NCBI GenBank assembly: GCA_009602735.1 | Contig: WELA01010214.1 | Location: forward strand, 689,150-753,149 | Direction: 5' to 3' | From: Mesotaenium endlicherianum | Taxonomy: Eukaryota > Streptophyta > Zygnematophyceae > Zygnematales > Mesotaeniaceae | DNA: 64,000 nt | In this document: piece by piece, positions 38,413 to 50,925 of the stretch | Numbering within the stretch: the first letter of the stretch is position 1 | Layout: each line of letters opens with the position of its first letter | Translations under genes and position numbers: made by a program | Notes under the pieces: model-generated | Databases searched by the model: none | The model's input: the letters and a program-made list of their open reading frames with translations, nothing else | What the model was told of the DNA's origin: nothing

Positions 38413-41400
38413 TGCCTGCCTGGCAGCTGCACTGATTAGCACAGCAGGATCGTCCCTGTCTCATCTTCTGAGCGAGGGGGGAGGTGGGCGTGTGCGCAAG
38501 CGCGTGCAGATCGCGGAAGCGAGGCCGTCAGGGGGATCAGGGGGCGGGGGCGCGGGGCGCAGCAGGACCCAAGCAGCAGCAGCAGCAGCACAGGCTACTG
38601 CAGTCTATCCCGCTGCTCATCTGCCCTCCACCTCCTCCTCCTCCGCCTGCAGCCGGTAGGCAGCTCGCCTGCCTGCCTGCCATGGCCCGTCTTCCAGGCT
38701 CTGCCTTGGTGCTTTCCTCTTACTCTTGCTGGAGAGAGAGAGAGAGGGATGACGCATGCACACGCGCCGGGCCCTGCCTGAGTACTATATGGGGGAGAGA
38801 ATGGGCGCAGCACGTGCCCCCACCGCAAACCCTGCTGCTGTAGGAGCAGCAGCAGCAGCAGCAGCAGCAGGTGCTTCCAGCCCTGCAGCAGCAGGCGTGG
38901 TGGTGCTGCTGGTCTACGACCCTCCGGCCCCGCCCCTGCCGGAGGTCGCGCCCAGTGCGGCCGCCGAGCGCCAGTACAAGAAGGTCAGCCCCAATAATGC
39001 TTTCCCTGTGTGCACTTCCAATGCCTGCCCCACGGCGCAGACAAGCGCACAGGTCGCGGCATAGGACAGGTGGTACCTGCCCTCCCCCCAATGCTAACCC
39101 CTTCCTCCCCTCCCCCTCTCCCCATGCCCTGTTTACTCTACCAAAGACACCAATTCTGCAAACCTGAACCTGCGCTCGTGTGGGGGAGGGTTTGGGCGGG
39201 GGGTCAGACTGTGGCGGCGTGGGAGCGAGGATTCCAGCAGGTGATGGTGGATGCACTGGAGGCCCCTCCTCCTCCCCTCGCGGGGGGCGCCGGGCAGCCG
39301 CTGCTGGGCCTGGCAGCGCTGCACAGCTGGCTGCGCTTCATGCCCCGCTGCCTGGCGGCCAAGGCGCACGCGCGCTCCGTTGCCGTGCGTACGACAGGGC
39401 CGCCTGCGGAGGCGGCACACGCTCCTGCAGACGCGCCTGCGCCGCTTGCGGAGACGGAGGCGGCGGCGCTCCTCCTGCAGGAGCTCGCGGCCATGGCTGA
39501 AGACGCGCTGCCTCGGGTAGCCCGGAACGCGATGTTTGCTATCGCAGGGCTGTGCCAGGTGTGCTGCTGCTGTTGCCTCCTCTTCCTGCTCTCCCCCACA
39601 AGGGGCCGCCAGCTGGGCCCCTTTGCCCTGCCTGTGCACTTTGCATCAGTGACTAGCAGCACAAATGCAGCCTGCGTCTTCACCTAGCGCTCACGAGCTC
39701 AGGCGGCAGTCCATGCTTAAAAATGACACGTGGAAGCATGTGAGAGCTCGGCCCTGGTCTGACCGCATGGGAACGCTGGTGGCTCTGCTGATCCGTGCAG
39801 GCGCTGCCAGCGGGCGCACACGAGGTGGCCACTGCTGCCGCGGACCTGCTGATCAGGAGGCTGACGGCAGGAAGGGGACGAGGAGGAGGAGGCCAGGAGC
39901 AGGCACAGGTGTCGGCAGCTCTGGCGCTGGGCCATGCGTGGGCCGCGCTGCACGTGACGGAGGGAGGGCGCAAGCAGGAGATCGTCACACACCTCGCTCA
40001 GGCAAGGCAGGCTTGGCCCACGTGCGCAACGCCCGCCTCCCGTCCTTCCCCCTCCCCCCGGCACCTCCTTCACGCCTCGCTGGCAAAGCCACACTTCAGC
40101 TGTTTACACCTGGCGCCTGCAGCCGCCTGCTCAGTCACGCTCTTGCATTGAGTGCCAGGTCCCAAGCGATGGTGCTGCCGGTGGTGCGGGTGCGGGTGCG
40201 GGTGCTGGTGCTCATGGTGGCTGGGGAAACGGGATGGGGAACCATGTGAGCAGGCAATGCTTGGTGAGCAACACGGTCGCGGCAGCGGTGACAGCAGCAG
40301 CAACTCTGCGCTGGCGTTTGCGGCGGCGGGCGCGCTGGGCACCATATGCGGGTCCCTGCTGCGGGACTCCAGCAGCGCCGCCAAGGAGCGCGAGACGGCC
40401 CTGCTCGCGCACATCACGGGCACCTTGCTGCACTCCCTGGCCGCCACCTGCCCCGCCCTTCTTGCCCAGTTGCAGTCGCTTGCTCGCACGGCCCCCCCCG
40501 ACTGGGGCCTGCAAGTCAGTGACAGCTCGCCGGCCTCAGAAGCACAGCAGCAGCAGCAGCATAGAGGGGAGGACTCGGAGCGAGGCGGGTCCTGGGGCGA
40601 CGGCGGCGCCAGGTGGGGCATCGTGGGAGCCATGTGGGCGCTGGGGTCGGCTGCGGGGGCCATGGGCAGGGCCCTCTGCCACCCCCTGCTGGCGGCGCTC
40701 ACGGCGGCTCTCTGCTCCTGGGCTGCCCCCGACGCTGCCGCTCCTGCGGCTGCGGCCGTGGAGTGGGAGGTGGCAGCGGGGGCGTATCTGGCGCTGCCTG
40801 CCTGCATCCCAGTTGCGTATGAGCTGGAGCTGCTGCCGGGAACCCGCATCGACTCCGTGCTGACAGCTGTGCACGCCTGCGCCGCCACCCCTGCTGCAGC
40901 TGCTGCTGAAGTGGGCCAAAGCGACAGGGGGAGCGGCAGTGGTGTCGGCAGCGGCACACGGCGGGGTGTTTTAGCCGCGTGCGCCGCTGTGGGGGCGGGG
41001 GCGCTCCTGCATGCGGCCCTCTCGGCGGGGCATGCGCTGAAACGCGCCTCCGTGGAGGAGTTTCTTGCGAGCATGACGGACGCGGCTCTCAGGGAGGGCT
41101 CCATGTGTGCGCTCGTGGGCGTCGCCAACACTCTGGGGGCTGGAGTGGCCGTGCCCGGGGGCGCGCAGCCGCAGGCAGCCACAGCAGCAGCCGTGGCTGG
41201 CGCTGGCGCGGGTGCTGGTGATGACGTCTCGGTGCGCCGCCCAATGCTGCTCGCCGTTAGCCTGGCGGAGCCCGTCAGGCGGGCGGCGCAGCAGCTGGTG
41301 GAATCTCTGCGCACGCACCCCCAGGGCGCGGCAAGGGCGCGCGCGCAGTGGGCCCTGGGGCTGTGCTATGACGCCTGCCTTGCATCCACACGCGTGCGCA

Positions 41401-43807
41401 CCTTGGAGGCAGGCGTGAGGGAGGCTGCTCCGAGCAGCAGCCACGCGCCGGATGGCGCCCTCAGGCCTCTCGTGGACTGGCTGCTGCAGCGGGCCAGCAG
41501 CGAGGAGGAGGTACCTGCAAGCCTGCCTGCCTGCCCCGCCTGCCTGCCCGCTCTGACAGCTGCTGCATCTCAGCAAGCTGCCTCTCCCTTGTGCATCTCG
41601 TGACTTTCTCATGTACTCCTTTCCAATCTCCTCCATCTGCTTGCAGGTGGCAGCAGGTGAAGGAGCAGCTGTGGGGTCGGTCCTGAGATGCCTGGCGCAC
41701 GCTCCCAGGCTGCCAAGTGTCGATTGGCCGGGCACTCTGGGCCGGCTCATGCGCCGCCACCACCACAACCATCACGACCGCCGGCAGCAGCAGCAACAGC
41801 GACAGGGGGAGGAGGATAGCAGGGATGCAAGCGCGGCAAGTGTGCGCGGCCAGTGCCTGCACTTTGCGCTTCTGCAGGCCCCCCAGGTGTCAGCCCTGGT
41901 GGCGTTCCTGGATGAGATGTCACAGCTGTCACGCCTGGCCAGCCTGGAGCCCTCCCTGCGGGCGGCGCTGCTGCGCGGCTTGCCGCGTCTCCTTGGCGTC
42001 TTTGCGGCAGCTCGCGCCAAGCAGCTCCTCGCTGATGTGGCACAGCTCGTGCGCTCTGAGCAGACGGAGACGCGTGATCGCGTGCCACCTGGTGCCACCG
42101 GACTGTCACAGGTGGCAGCTGTGCGGGAAGCCCTTTGGCTGGGCCTCAGAGACGCCCTCCCTGGCCTCTCTGGTGGAGCTCCTTCGTCTTCTCCTCCTCC
42201 TTCTGCTGCTCCAGTGCTCCTGTTAGATGCGGAGGCGCTCATGGGGGATCTCATACGTTGCCTGCCTCCTGCGCACCGGATGGGGAAGGGGAGGAAGAGG
42301 CGCGGCGGGGAGTGGGCGGCTGCAGCGGATGCGCTGGCGCTGGCTCGGCTCCCCTGGCTGCTGCGCGCGTTGCAGGTGACTTCACGTGCAATGTGCATCG
42401 GGGGGTTTGCTTCTAAGATGAAGGGCAAGGGCTTGGGCTTGAGACGCACGGCCCCCAGCGCGCCTGCATGCTCAACCTTTTCACACAACCCCCCCCCCGG
42501 ACTGCTCCCTTGTGTGCTTCTCTTTTGGAGGAGGGTGACAGGTGGAGGGCGGCAGCGGGACTGAGACAAGGGTGGCGCTGAGAGCTATGCTGGTGGGACG
42601 TGGCGTGCTGCCCATGCTGCACCTGGCGCCCTGCCGCACCTGGCTCTCTTCCAGGTCACCGGCAGGTAACTGGCCCATATTGCCTCCCGGGTTGAGGCAG
42701 GAGTTGGGGGGCATGGTGCGGGCGGGAGACTGCGTACGTCGAATCTGGGTGAAATAGAGGAGGTGTGAGCTGATAGGCTTCTACCTGCTCCTTTACCGGA
42801 GAGTCACTGGTGTCGCCAACATAACTTCCTCTCTGTGTCCCTCTGATGAGGGGGGCCTGCGTCTTTCGTGTGGCAGGAGGGCCTGCTGCTGGCGTGGAGC
42901 GTTTGGTGCTGGAGGTTGGGGTCAGCGCGCGAGCTGCGTCTGCTGCGGAGAAGCACACGTGGGTGCTGGAGAGCATGGAGGAGATGCTCGTGTGTGCCAA
43001 CGTCCACGCGGTACCCTCTCCCTCATTCACCCACTCGCTCACTCTCCTCTATTCGGTCACTCATTTGGTCACACTCGTGCCCTTTCTCCCTCTTTGGCCT
43101 TCCACGGGTATGTCAGAGCCACCTCGCACTAGAAGCTTGGAGAGGAGACTGACTGCCGCTACTTGCTGTTGATGGAGGCTTCATATGCTGGCGGCGCTCC
43201 TGTTTTACCATTAAGCACTATCGAGGCCACCCCGCGGAGCAGGCGCTCGCAAACTGGCATTGACATGTTGTGCTTTGTGAGCGTGTTGTGAGAGGGGAAA
43301 CTGCCTTCATGGTCAGAACAGGCTTCCAGTTTGCTTAATTATAAGACTACGTTCTGCTGAAGGGGGCAAGCAGCACAAGATCCAAGCAGCAACACCGCTT
43401 TATGTTTGACGCAAGATGTCGGGTACTAAAGATACGCAAACTCCTATTTGCCATTTGTTGTGCAGGCCTGCAAACTTCTCTCTGTGGTGCTATGCAACTG
43501 GGAATGTGCACCGGTCCTCCTAAGCGAGGATGCCGAGTTATGCCTGTCGCAGCTGCCATCCGTGTTGCGCACGCTTCTCGACAGCGGGCTGCTTGCCTCG
43601 GCGCGGCTGGGAGTGGTGCAGAAGCTCGTTGCTCTTCGTGAGAAAGTCGAGCACACTGTCCGGCTCAAAAATTCCTCGTTTGTAGGAGGCATCCATTATC
43701 CCCCAGAGACAACTTTAGCAGTCTTGACTCGATCTGTCAGAACTTGTAAACACTATATGGCTCGTCAATTGTACATGACGGAAGCTGGTAAGCTTGTTCT
43801 AAGGTGA
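32333..43807 (+). CDS. RST1: RST1/focadhesin-family HEAT/ARM-repeat protein
   Basis: Homologue of plant RST1 and animal focadhesin; Arabidopsis RST1 works with RIPR to link the cytosolic exosome to the Ski complex in RNA decay. Nineteen exons: 32333-32570, 33044-33255, 33513-33818, 34081-34534, 34956-35519, 35718-36015, 36400-36643, 37106-37187, 37562-37809, 38049-38179, 38510-38655, 38844-38983, 39208-39558, 39801-40021, 40286-41510, 41647-42375, 42542-42665, 42877-43010 and 43466-43807. Every phase fits and the total is about 2,062 residues; Arabidopsis RST1 has about 1,840. The N-terminus matches RST1 in pattern (SYALLQERLDVAHASLQRL, SVAVVDQAVLDLCQLV). Further on: ILPVLLFCLKQA, KVGAVRALGLRSLAALC, DFYTAWRVVSKLIP, and many amphipathic helical repeats with Ala and low-complexity loops. 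Acceptors at 34956 (or 35061) and 40286 (or 40295/40298) are uncertain. The last codon lies in CTAAGGTGAGT, so the TGA at 43805 could instead be a splice donor. Confidence 0.85.
36231..36276. repeat. TA microsatellite
   Basis: About 46 bp of near-perfect TA repeat in the intron between RST1 exons ending 36015 and starting 36400. Confidence 0.9.
38372..38422. repeat. CTGC tetranucleotide microsatellite
   Basis: About 12 CTGC units with one CTGT in the RST1 intron between exons ending 38179 and starting 38510. A CG/TG-rich alternating run at about 38195-38240 lies in the same intron. Confidence 0.85.
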
Positions 43808-44914
43808 GTACATTGCGGGGCCAAGGACTGTGTGTATGTGTCGGCTCATATGTGATGGCGCTTATGATACCTGACAGTAGGAACTTCAGTGCATGAGCTA
43901 TCTTTCTAATAGATGGCATGTAAGAATGCAATTGAGAATCTTTAATGCACGAAATACATGATTCGTGTACATTGTGTAGTGTCAAAGCAGGGGCCCTTTA
44001 GTATCATGCAAAGGAGCGGGAAACTGTGCTTTTGAGACACATGCTCCTGAGTGGTGGTTGGAGACGACGGAAGTCTGTCTTGTGTTGAAGATGACCCCTG
44101 GCTCCTATTCAAGTCCGTGTTGTGCTCTTTGCAGAGGTTTGGTCATATTTATGTCTTCAAGGATTGGTTGTCAAATCCACATGCTTCAAACATTGTATAT
44201 TCTCTCGGATATGTTTCAATCCCGACAATTCTTATGGGTTATGTACTGTTGCTTCTGAATGAAAAGTCAATCTAGGTATGAAGAAAATAGCACTTGGCAA
44301 TGGTTGGAAATGAAGACAAGAAGAGTTTGCCATTTGATTGTTTTTCCAAAAAAGAGTATCCTATCTAAGATTCTAAAAAAAATACAAAAACAATGTCATG
44401 AGAATCTGAATGTAAGATAAGAGCCTCCATGGACCTCTCTCTTTCCCCCTAAATGAGCAGGTGTAGTACGCCTGCCTCAAAGTCTAACTATGCGTTGTGG
44501 GAAGAGGTCAGTTTTCTCTCCGGAATAAGAGCAAGTGAAGATTGTTGAGGATAAGGGACCTTGAGCAATCTTTGTAAGAAACTCAAGTAATCCTGAACGC
44601 TTTATGTCCAGTTATGCCGGTCTTATGTGACTACTTCGATTGTTAAAGAATTTTGCACGAGGAAAGCGTAACTCATGAGAAAGTCTTGAGAACTTGTTAG
44701 TGACCAAGGACAGCGCGGGAACTTCAAAAGTTTTGAGAGTATTTGATGTAATTTGATAGAAACTCAAGTGTTGTCTACATTGAGCATCAATCGTCAATAC
44801 TGGTCTTACGTGTCCAAGTCCCTTAGGCCGATTGTCTTAAAGCCCTAGAATCAATACATACTCATTATTTTGTCAACCTTTTTTACGAACAACATTGAAG
44901 AGCCAAATGGAGAT
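43808..44914. other. Gene-free spacer before the retroelement nest
   Basis: AT-rich sequence of 1.1 kb. No gene is seen; short frames at 44051-44275 have no recognisable similarity. It marks the change from single-copy genes to repeats. Confidence 0.6.
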
Positions 44915-45550
44915 TGTCGTGGTTTAATTAAGACGCGGTCGCCGCACAAAAGCGAGCTACATGTGTGTGGACCATCAACTTAGGTGGACCATCTTCCGTT
45001 TGACTATACGCATCCATATGTTGACCTTTTCTAGATTTCCAAGTTAACAAAGTGTAGCGCGTTGAGTCATCTTCTGAATGGCACCGGTTTCGCGTCATTT
45101 GGTCAAGTATCGAGCAAGATATTCACGATCTAGTCCGTGCCACCTACCGGTCCCTAGCGGAATTTCACCAAGAGCCACTTTGTGACTCAATGTGTCCGAA
45201 GGACACATTGGATTCTATTCGTGACCTCAAAGGCCCCAAGTCGAATGCGCATGAATCCACGTGTCCAAGGCAATGTGTACAAGGCATATTCCTTACATCT
45301 GGTTTTGATTGGTTTGAGCTATGCTTAGCCTATAGAAGTGCTCATACTTGCCTTGTACACATTTGTGGACATTGGAGAGCCTCCTATAGTGACTCCATGC
45401 ATTGAATCTGCTGCCTAACCCGTTGGGTTTTCAGGAGTAATAAGCGCTAGAGATAACCCTCGTCTGACATCTTTCAGATGTCCCTTTATGGCAAATCGTA
45501 AGTAATAGAGTTATTAGTGAAGTTGACACTTTTATCTCTTGTGTTTTCAA
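44915..45550 (+). repeat. 5' LTR of the methyltransferase-bearing element
   Basis: Starts TGTCGTGG and aligns along several hundred bases with the LTR starting at 62688 (shared blocks such as CGCATCCATATGTTGAC, GTTTCGCGTCATTTGGTCAA and CTAGCGGAATTTCACCAAG) and, at its start, with 50708-50775. The right end is approximate, because similarity simply fades near 45550-45560. Confidence 0.7.
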
Positions 45551-46059
45551 GACCACCCGCGTCCCCAGCCTCAACAGCGGTCACCTTCTCCTAGCTTGGC
45601 ACCTTCCTATGGTAGAGCAACCACGCCTGTTTGTTTACACAGGCGCCAGGCCACTCTACTACAACCCATATCCCTTTTTGCCCCAGCGCCTTGTCTTGGA
45701 GCAGCTCGTGCACTCGGCATCACACCAGGAGACCAATGAGGCCCTCCGTGTTTGACAAACGGAGAGCGTTTGCAGGGCACAGAGCCGAGCAGAGCCAATC
45801 CACAAGTTGAGTATTCTCGAGGCGCGGGATCGCTGGCTGGCCTATCAGGACGCTGCTCGTGTGGCGCGCCCGCAGCCCATTGCTGGTCCCATTTCCTGGG
45901 TTGACGTGTGCCGATGTAGTCCAGGCTGTGGCACGTCTTTGCATGGCTCCTCACCAGCACAGCATCGCACGCACCTGGCCGCCTCCCGCTAGAACTGGCA
46001 ATCCAACAATTGGCTACCGTCCGTTGCCTTCCCCTAATCTACATAGTGCAGCTCGATGA

Positions 46060-47100
46060 GTGTCCCGGCGGCATTGTGCTCGTGGAGCTCTTCGGTAGTA
46101 TTGCCACTGGCCTTGTGGCTACCCTTCAGGCCGGCATTGCCGTACGGCGGTATGTGTACGTGGATCCAGACCCAAAGGCCCAGCTAGTTGCACGCAGGCA
46201 GATGGCATAGTGCCACTCTCACTTCCCTGACCTTTTCTTGGCCCGTGCCTTCCGCCAGCCCAGATCCAATTCCCCTGTGGACATTAGGGACATTACCGAC
46301 GAGCACATTACTCGCCTCGGTCCCATCGATCTTATCATCGCAGGCTGGGAGTGCCAGGGGTTCTCCATTGCCAGTCATGGAGGTGCTCTTGGGGACCCCC
46401 GCACCGTGCTCTTTTGGCATCTCCTACGCATCCTCAACTTGGTGGAGGACCACCAACCGCCCCCCACCTTGGCTTGGATCTTGGAGAACGTTGCTGTACG
46501 CGGCGATCATCAACAGCAAGTGCGCGCCGACTTTGAGCTCTGCAGCAGCTACATTGGGCATGAGACCGTCATCAACGCAACCCAGATTGGTTCCTTCGCG
46601 CATTGTCTGCGCGCCTACTTCACCTATGTGGCCATGCTAGGCACTCTTGAGGCGTTGGCAGCCGCACACGTGCAACACGGCTCCACTGTCGACGCCACCC
46701 TGGAGGTGGAGCGCCTTGCGCAGCGTGTGGCCTTCCATCCGCATGCATCAAAGGCCTAGTGCGAGACCATTGGGAAGGTCTGTGATGCACTTTCCGCTTT
46801 TGTCAGCCGTTTTGACAACCAGGTGTTTGTCGACTCCGCGCGGGGCATGGTCATCAACTTGACTATCGGCATGTACAAGCGGCCGCCTGCGGTGGAGATG
46901 GAGGGCGACATGGGGTTTTCGCCTCATATCATGCAAGTTGGGCCTCACCGAGGTCAACTGCATGCGACTTCTGGGACTGGCGATCAACGCCAACGTCCTC
47001 ACTTGGTTGCTACAGCGGACTCAGACCTTGATACTCCACTACGCGCAAGCGCGATGCCGCAAGATGCCATGTCGCTACGATGGCTTGGACGAGTAGTCAA
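46060..47100 (+). other. Cytosine-5 DNA methyltransferase domain within the LTR element
   Basis: Part of the fossil element at 44915-50775. Class motifs are visible: an AdoMet-binding motif I-like VELFGSIATGL (about 46087-46119); the catalytic-loop motif IV-like AGWECQGFS with its Cys codon at 46352-46354; and an ENV motif VI near 46483. A C-terminal stretch (ANVLTWLL) resembles the end of motif X. In this family the enzyme transfers methyl groups to C5 of cytosine in DNA. It lies upstream of reverse transcriptase, where gag and protease would be expected. The WECQGFS form is unlike the PCQ of most host enzymes and suggests a separate lineage. Confidence 0.85.
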
Positions 47101-50100
47101 CCCTGCCGGAGGACCTACTGCCCGTGGGCCCTCTCGCTTCATGGCTCCCCGCCCCAGTGAGCCTTGCCTCCCCCACGTAGTCCTTCATTTTGGCGCATTA
47201 GTCCGAGCTACGATTTGGGTTTCTTGGGGGGGGAAAGGACAAGAGAGGAGCCACGACAACCCAGAGAGTACAGGTCCCTCTCCTCTTTTTCTGCTTGTGT
47301 CCTCAGGCTGGTGGCTCAAGATAGCTTGCAACAGCTGTTAATGAGGCGCCACCAGCAGCAAGGCACGCAACATCAGTAGCAAGACAGGCAACGCCAACTG
47401 CAGGGCAGGAGACGCTAGCAACAGGGCAGGCAACGCTAGCAACAGGGCAGGAGACGCTTCCAACTATTCTTAATTGGAAGCTGGGGGGGACGCTCACAGA
47501 GACATAGGCTGCACAGGTAATGGCATTGTTGGATGCGAGACGCAGTGCTAGCTTTACCAGCAGTATGAAGGAGTTGGGGATCTACAGGGATGCCTCAATG
47601 AGGATTACTCTCACTACAGAGGATCCCATCCTCAAGAAAATTCAAGAACAACTTGATAGACGTGCGGACGGGCGAGCTGGTGGACGCTAGGCTCATCGAG
47701 GAGTCCTCCACTAAGTATGCTGCCCCCACAGTCATGCTGGCCAAGAAGGATGCCTCAGGCAATTGGTATGAGAAGAGGATTTGTGATGATTATCGTGCGC
47801 TCAACGAGGCTACCAAGCAGGACAAGTACCCCATGTCGACGCTCGATGAGATCTTTGACGATATTGGCAGCTGCATCTGCTTCTTGGTGCTGGATATGAG
47901 GCAGGGCTTCAGCCAGATTCCCATTGCAGAGGAGGACCAGTACAAGACGGCATTCTGGGGGACCCAGGGGCCAGCGTCTCTATCAGTGGAAGATGATGCC
48001 CTTTGGCCAGAAGAACGCTCCATCCACCTTCTAGCGCGTCATGGATAAGAAGCTAGCAGGACTTTCCTTTGCGTGATGCTACATTGACAATGTTCTCATC
48101 TTCAACGAGACGTTTGAGCAAAACTTGGAGCACATCACAACAGTCTTGGACCGCTTGGAAGCCGTTGGGCTCAAGTGCCATTCAGGCAAGTGCACCTTTG
48201 GCACCCGAGAGGTGGATCACCTCGAGCATCTTCTCTCCTCCAGCGGGTAGGCGCCAAAGCTAGCCAAGGTCTCGGCCATCACGGGCATCCCGCCTTCTAC
48301 GGACATTTCCAAGCTGAGGGCCTTCCTTGGAGTGGCCAACTACTACTGACGCTTTGTGCCTGGCTTCAGCGGGCTCAATAAGCCACTCAGCGAATTGTTG
48401 CGGAAGGGTGTGGCCTAAGTGTGGGGGCTAGAGCAACAGGTGGCGTTTGACAAGGAGGTGACGGTGAGCTCCCAGGTGTTGCAGCGGCCTGACTATACCA
48501 ACCCTTCATCTCCCATACCAATTGGTCGCAGGCAGGGCTGAGAGTGGTGTTGGTTCAAGAGCACAATGGCTTTGAGCTTGTGGTGGAAACGCCAGCCGCA
48601 GCAACAACCGCGCGGAGAGCAACTATGGATTTTATAAGAGGGAGTGCCTTGCAGCAGTCTGGGCGATTGTACACTTTTGGCACTACCTCTACGACACCCG
48701 CTTTTGCCTCATCACCAACCATCAGCTACTCAAGTGGCTCATGATGTCGGAGCGCCTTACAGGCAAGTATGCGCGGTGGGCCCTCATCCCTTAAGAGTAC
48801 ACGTTTAATGCACACCACTGTCCAGGGACGACCAATTTGGATGCCGACGGCCTCAGCCGTAACCCTCAACCTTCTTTGAGGGATCTCTCAGTGGCTTGCC
48901 ACGACAAGGACGAGCCTGTGGTCTGGCACGCAACGGCCTTCTTGGCCTTCACCACTACTAGCAACAGGCGACTCGCAGGTTTCACCGACCTCAACGTGGT
49001 GACCATCAACACTTGGCATCTGGCCATGGCTGCAGCAGAGGAGCAAGATGGTTGGCAGCGCGGCCCAGAGGTTATGTGGGACGATGTTGTTGTGCTGCAG
49101 TGCGTCGCCACTAAGGAAATTGCGCCTGGTGTTGACGCAAGGGAGCGTGACCGCATCCTCAAGCGCAGCCGTGACTTTGTCTACATGGAGGGGCGTGTGC
49201 GGCGCGTGATAGCGGATGGCTTTGTCCTAGTGGTCCATAAGCCTGCTACACGCTGCCAACTGGTGCGCAGTATACACGAGGCACTTGGACACTTTGGTGT
49301 CAAGCGCACTCTTGACCTTCCCCAGGCTGAGTATTGGTGGTACGACATGGCTAAGGTCATGGCCGACAACGTCAGCAGCTGCACTCTCTGTGGCCACGTG
49401 TGCGTTTGAGCTTTACAGCGCATACCGTTGCTCTCAGCCCCCTCCCTATTCAGGGGCTGTTCTACAGGTGGTCGCTTGACTTGGCTGGAGAGCTGCCCAA
49501 GTCTCACCAGAGCAATTGCTATGTCTTGGTGATGATTGAGCACATGTCCAAGTGGATCGAGCTTGTGCCCTTCCTTAGCAAGGCAAGTGAGGGGATTGCT
49601 CAAGCTTTCCTCAATCAGGTCCTTAGCCGCTTCAGTGGCTGCGCAGAGGTGCTAACCAACCAGGGCAAGGAGTTTCAAGGCAACTTTCAAAAGTTGCTGG
49701 AGCGCTCTATGATCGACCATAGCACCACCTTCCGCGATCATCTCCAAGATGACGGCTTTGCGGAGTGCATGGTGCAAACCGTCAAGCTGGGGTCACGCAG
49801 GTACTGCCTCACCCACGACAGCACCCATCAGGACAACGCACTCCCGTGGCTGCCTATGGGGTACAAGTTTAGTAAGCAGGCCTCCTTGGCCTTGCATTCT
49901 CATTACTTTCTGCTCTATGGCCACCAGCTGATCCTGCCCGCAACGGCCAGGACGGTGGCCAAGAACGTCTTTGACTTGGACAGTCCCAAAACGTGGAGCG
50001 CTCTTATTGGGTAGCGTGCACAACTCTTTCAACGCCCGATGCCCATGGCCATGGATAACCTTGGCATTGCACAGCATTGCGACACACGGAGGTATGCCAT

Positions 50101-50349
50101 GACTCATGGAGGAGCATGTCGTCCACGGGTGTTGCAATTTTCCGCAGGTGACTTTGTGTACCTGCAATGCCAGACGAAAAACACCCTTCAACACCAGTTG
50201 CTCGCTAGTCCTTTGGAGAGTCAAGCGCGTCTTGGCATCAGGAGTGCTGGAGTTGGAAGGCCCAGATGGCTGTCTTCACAAGGATCGCACAAAAAATTGT
50301 GGTCCATGCCACCTTCCTAATCTTGACTTGCAGGTTCATCCCCGGGGCA

Positions 50350-50470
50350 TGCGTCCACCCAAGAATTGGGCGTGTCAGATCTGTCACAATCTTGGCCAGA
50401 AGGCCAAGATGCTGCTATGCAACAGTTGCAATCTTGGCTTCCTCATCGACTGCCTCAACCCATCGCTGGT
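50350..50470 (+). other. PHD-finger-like domain after the integrase of the methyltransferase-bearing element
   Basis: A Cys-rich module CQIC, then LLCNSCNLGF, then a further Cys, in PHD-like spacing. PHD fingers commonly read histone H3 tails. The position, at the integrase C-terminus, is where chromoviruses carry a chromodomain. It belongs to a fossil element. Confidence 0.65.
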
Positions 50471-50775
50471 ATGTGTGCCAGCTGGAGATTGATTCTGCAG
50501 TGATTGCGCTCAGTTAGCCTTAGGTAGCGAATACAGCCCATTAGCTGGAGGCTGAGAGCTGAGAGGGGAATAAAGACATTTGACGTTTAACTCCCTTTTT
50601 TGCTATAAAGCGACATGTATTGCAGATTTCATTGCAGCAAAATTTGCTTATTTGATGTGTAATGCTTATGCTGATAATGCACACTTGATCTCTTGACGCA
50701 CGACTGCTGTCATGAATTATTTAGTCAAGGTTGACGCACAAAATCGAGCGACACATGTTTGAATGTCGTAACGGG

Positions 50776-50925
50776 GGCTGTTGGTAGGTACTAGGCATCG
50801 GCATCACCCTGATGGACAGCACAGGAACGACCTAAAAAGGAGAAGCTGATACTGTGATTGGACGAGGACTGGTTGATCGATGTGTTGTGGGTAAAAACCC
50901 CCCTAAGCCGGCGGAAAAGCCCACA
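50776..50925. repeat. Left part of a repeat shared with element internal regions (outer copy)
   Basis: The sequence ending GGCGGAAAAGCCCACA resembles 51163-51330 and 52238-52390, and continues at 61628 on the far side of the TRIM-like element. It is therefore the left half of an older element fragment split by the TRIM insertion. Its left limit is approximate. Confidence 0.6.

Larger units (their letters stand above)
44915..50775 (+). mobile_element. Ty3/gypsy-like LTR retrotransposon carrying a cytosine DNA methyltransferase and a PHD finger; broken
   Basis: An LTR element on the plus strand. Parts in order: 5' LTR about 44915-45550; a leader with no recognisable gag; a cytosine-5 DNA methyltransferase domain about 46060-47100; reverse transcriptase about 47650-48270; RNase H about 48380-48840; integrase zinc finger about 49255-49400 and catalytic core about 49440-50000; a PHD finger about 50350-50470; and a short remnant of the 3' LTR at 50708-50775. 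The LTR matches one starting at 62688. Capture of DNA methyltransferases by Ty3/gypsy elements is known in charophytes. It is a fossil with many breaks (about ten by eye), and its right end is cut off by other repeats. Its age cannot be read from LTR divergence because the 3' LTR is so short. Confidence 0.85.

Noticed and set aside
39990-40010. Non-canonical GC donor in RST1
   Set aside because: A normal GT donor at 40022 gives the right phase for the next exon, so the GC site is not needed.
40070-41314. 414-residue minus-strand frame
   Set aside because: It is the antisense shadow of the largest RST1 exon, with a Ser/Ala/Arg-rich product and no domain.
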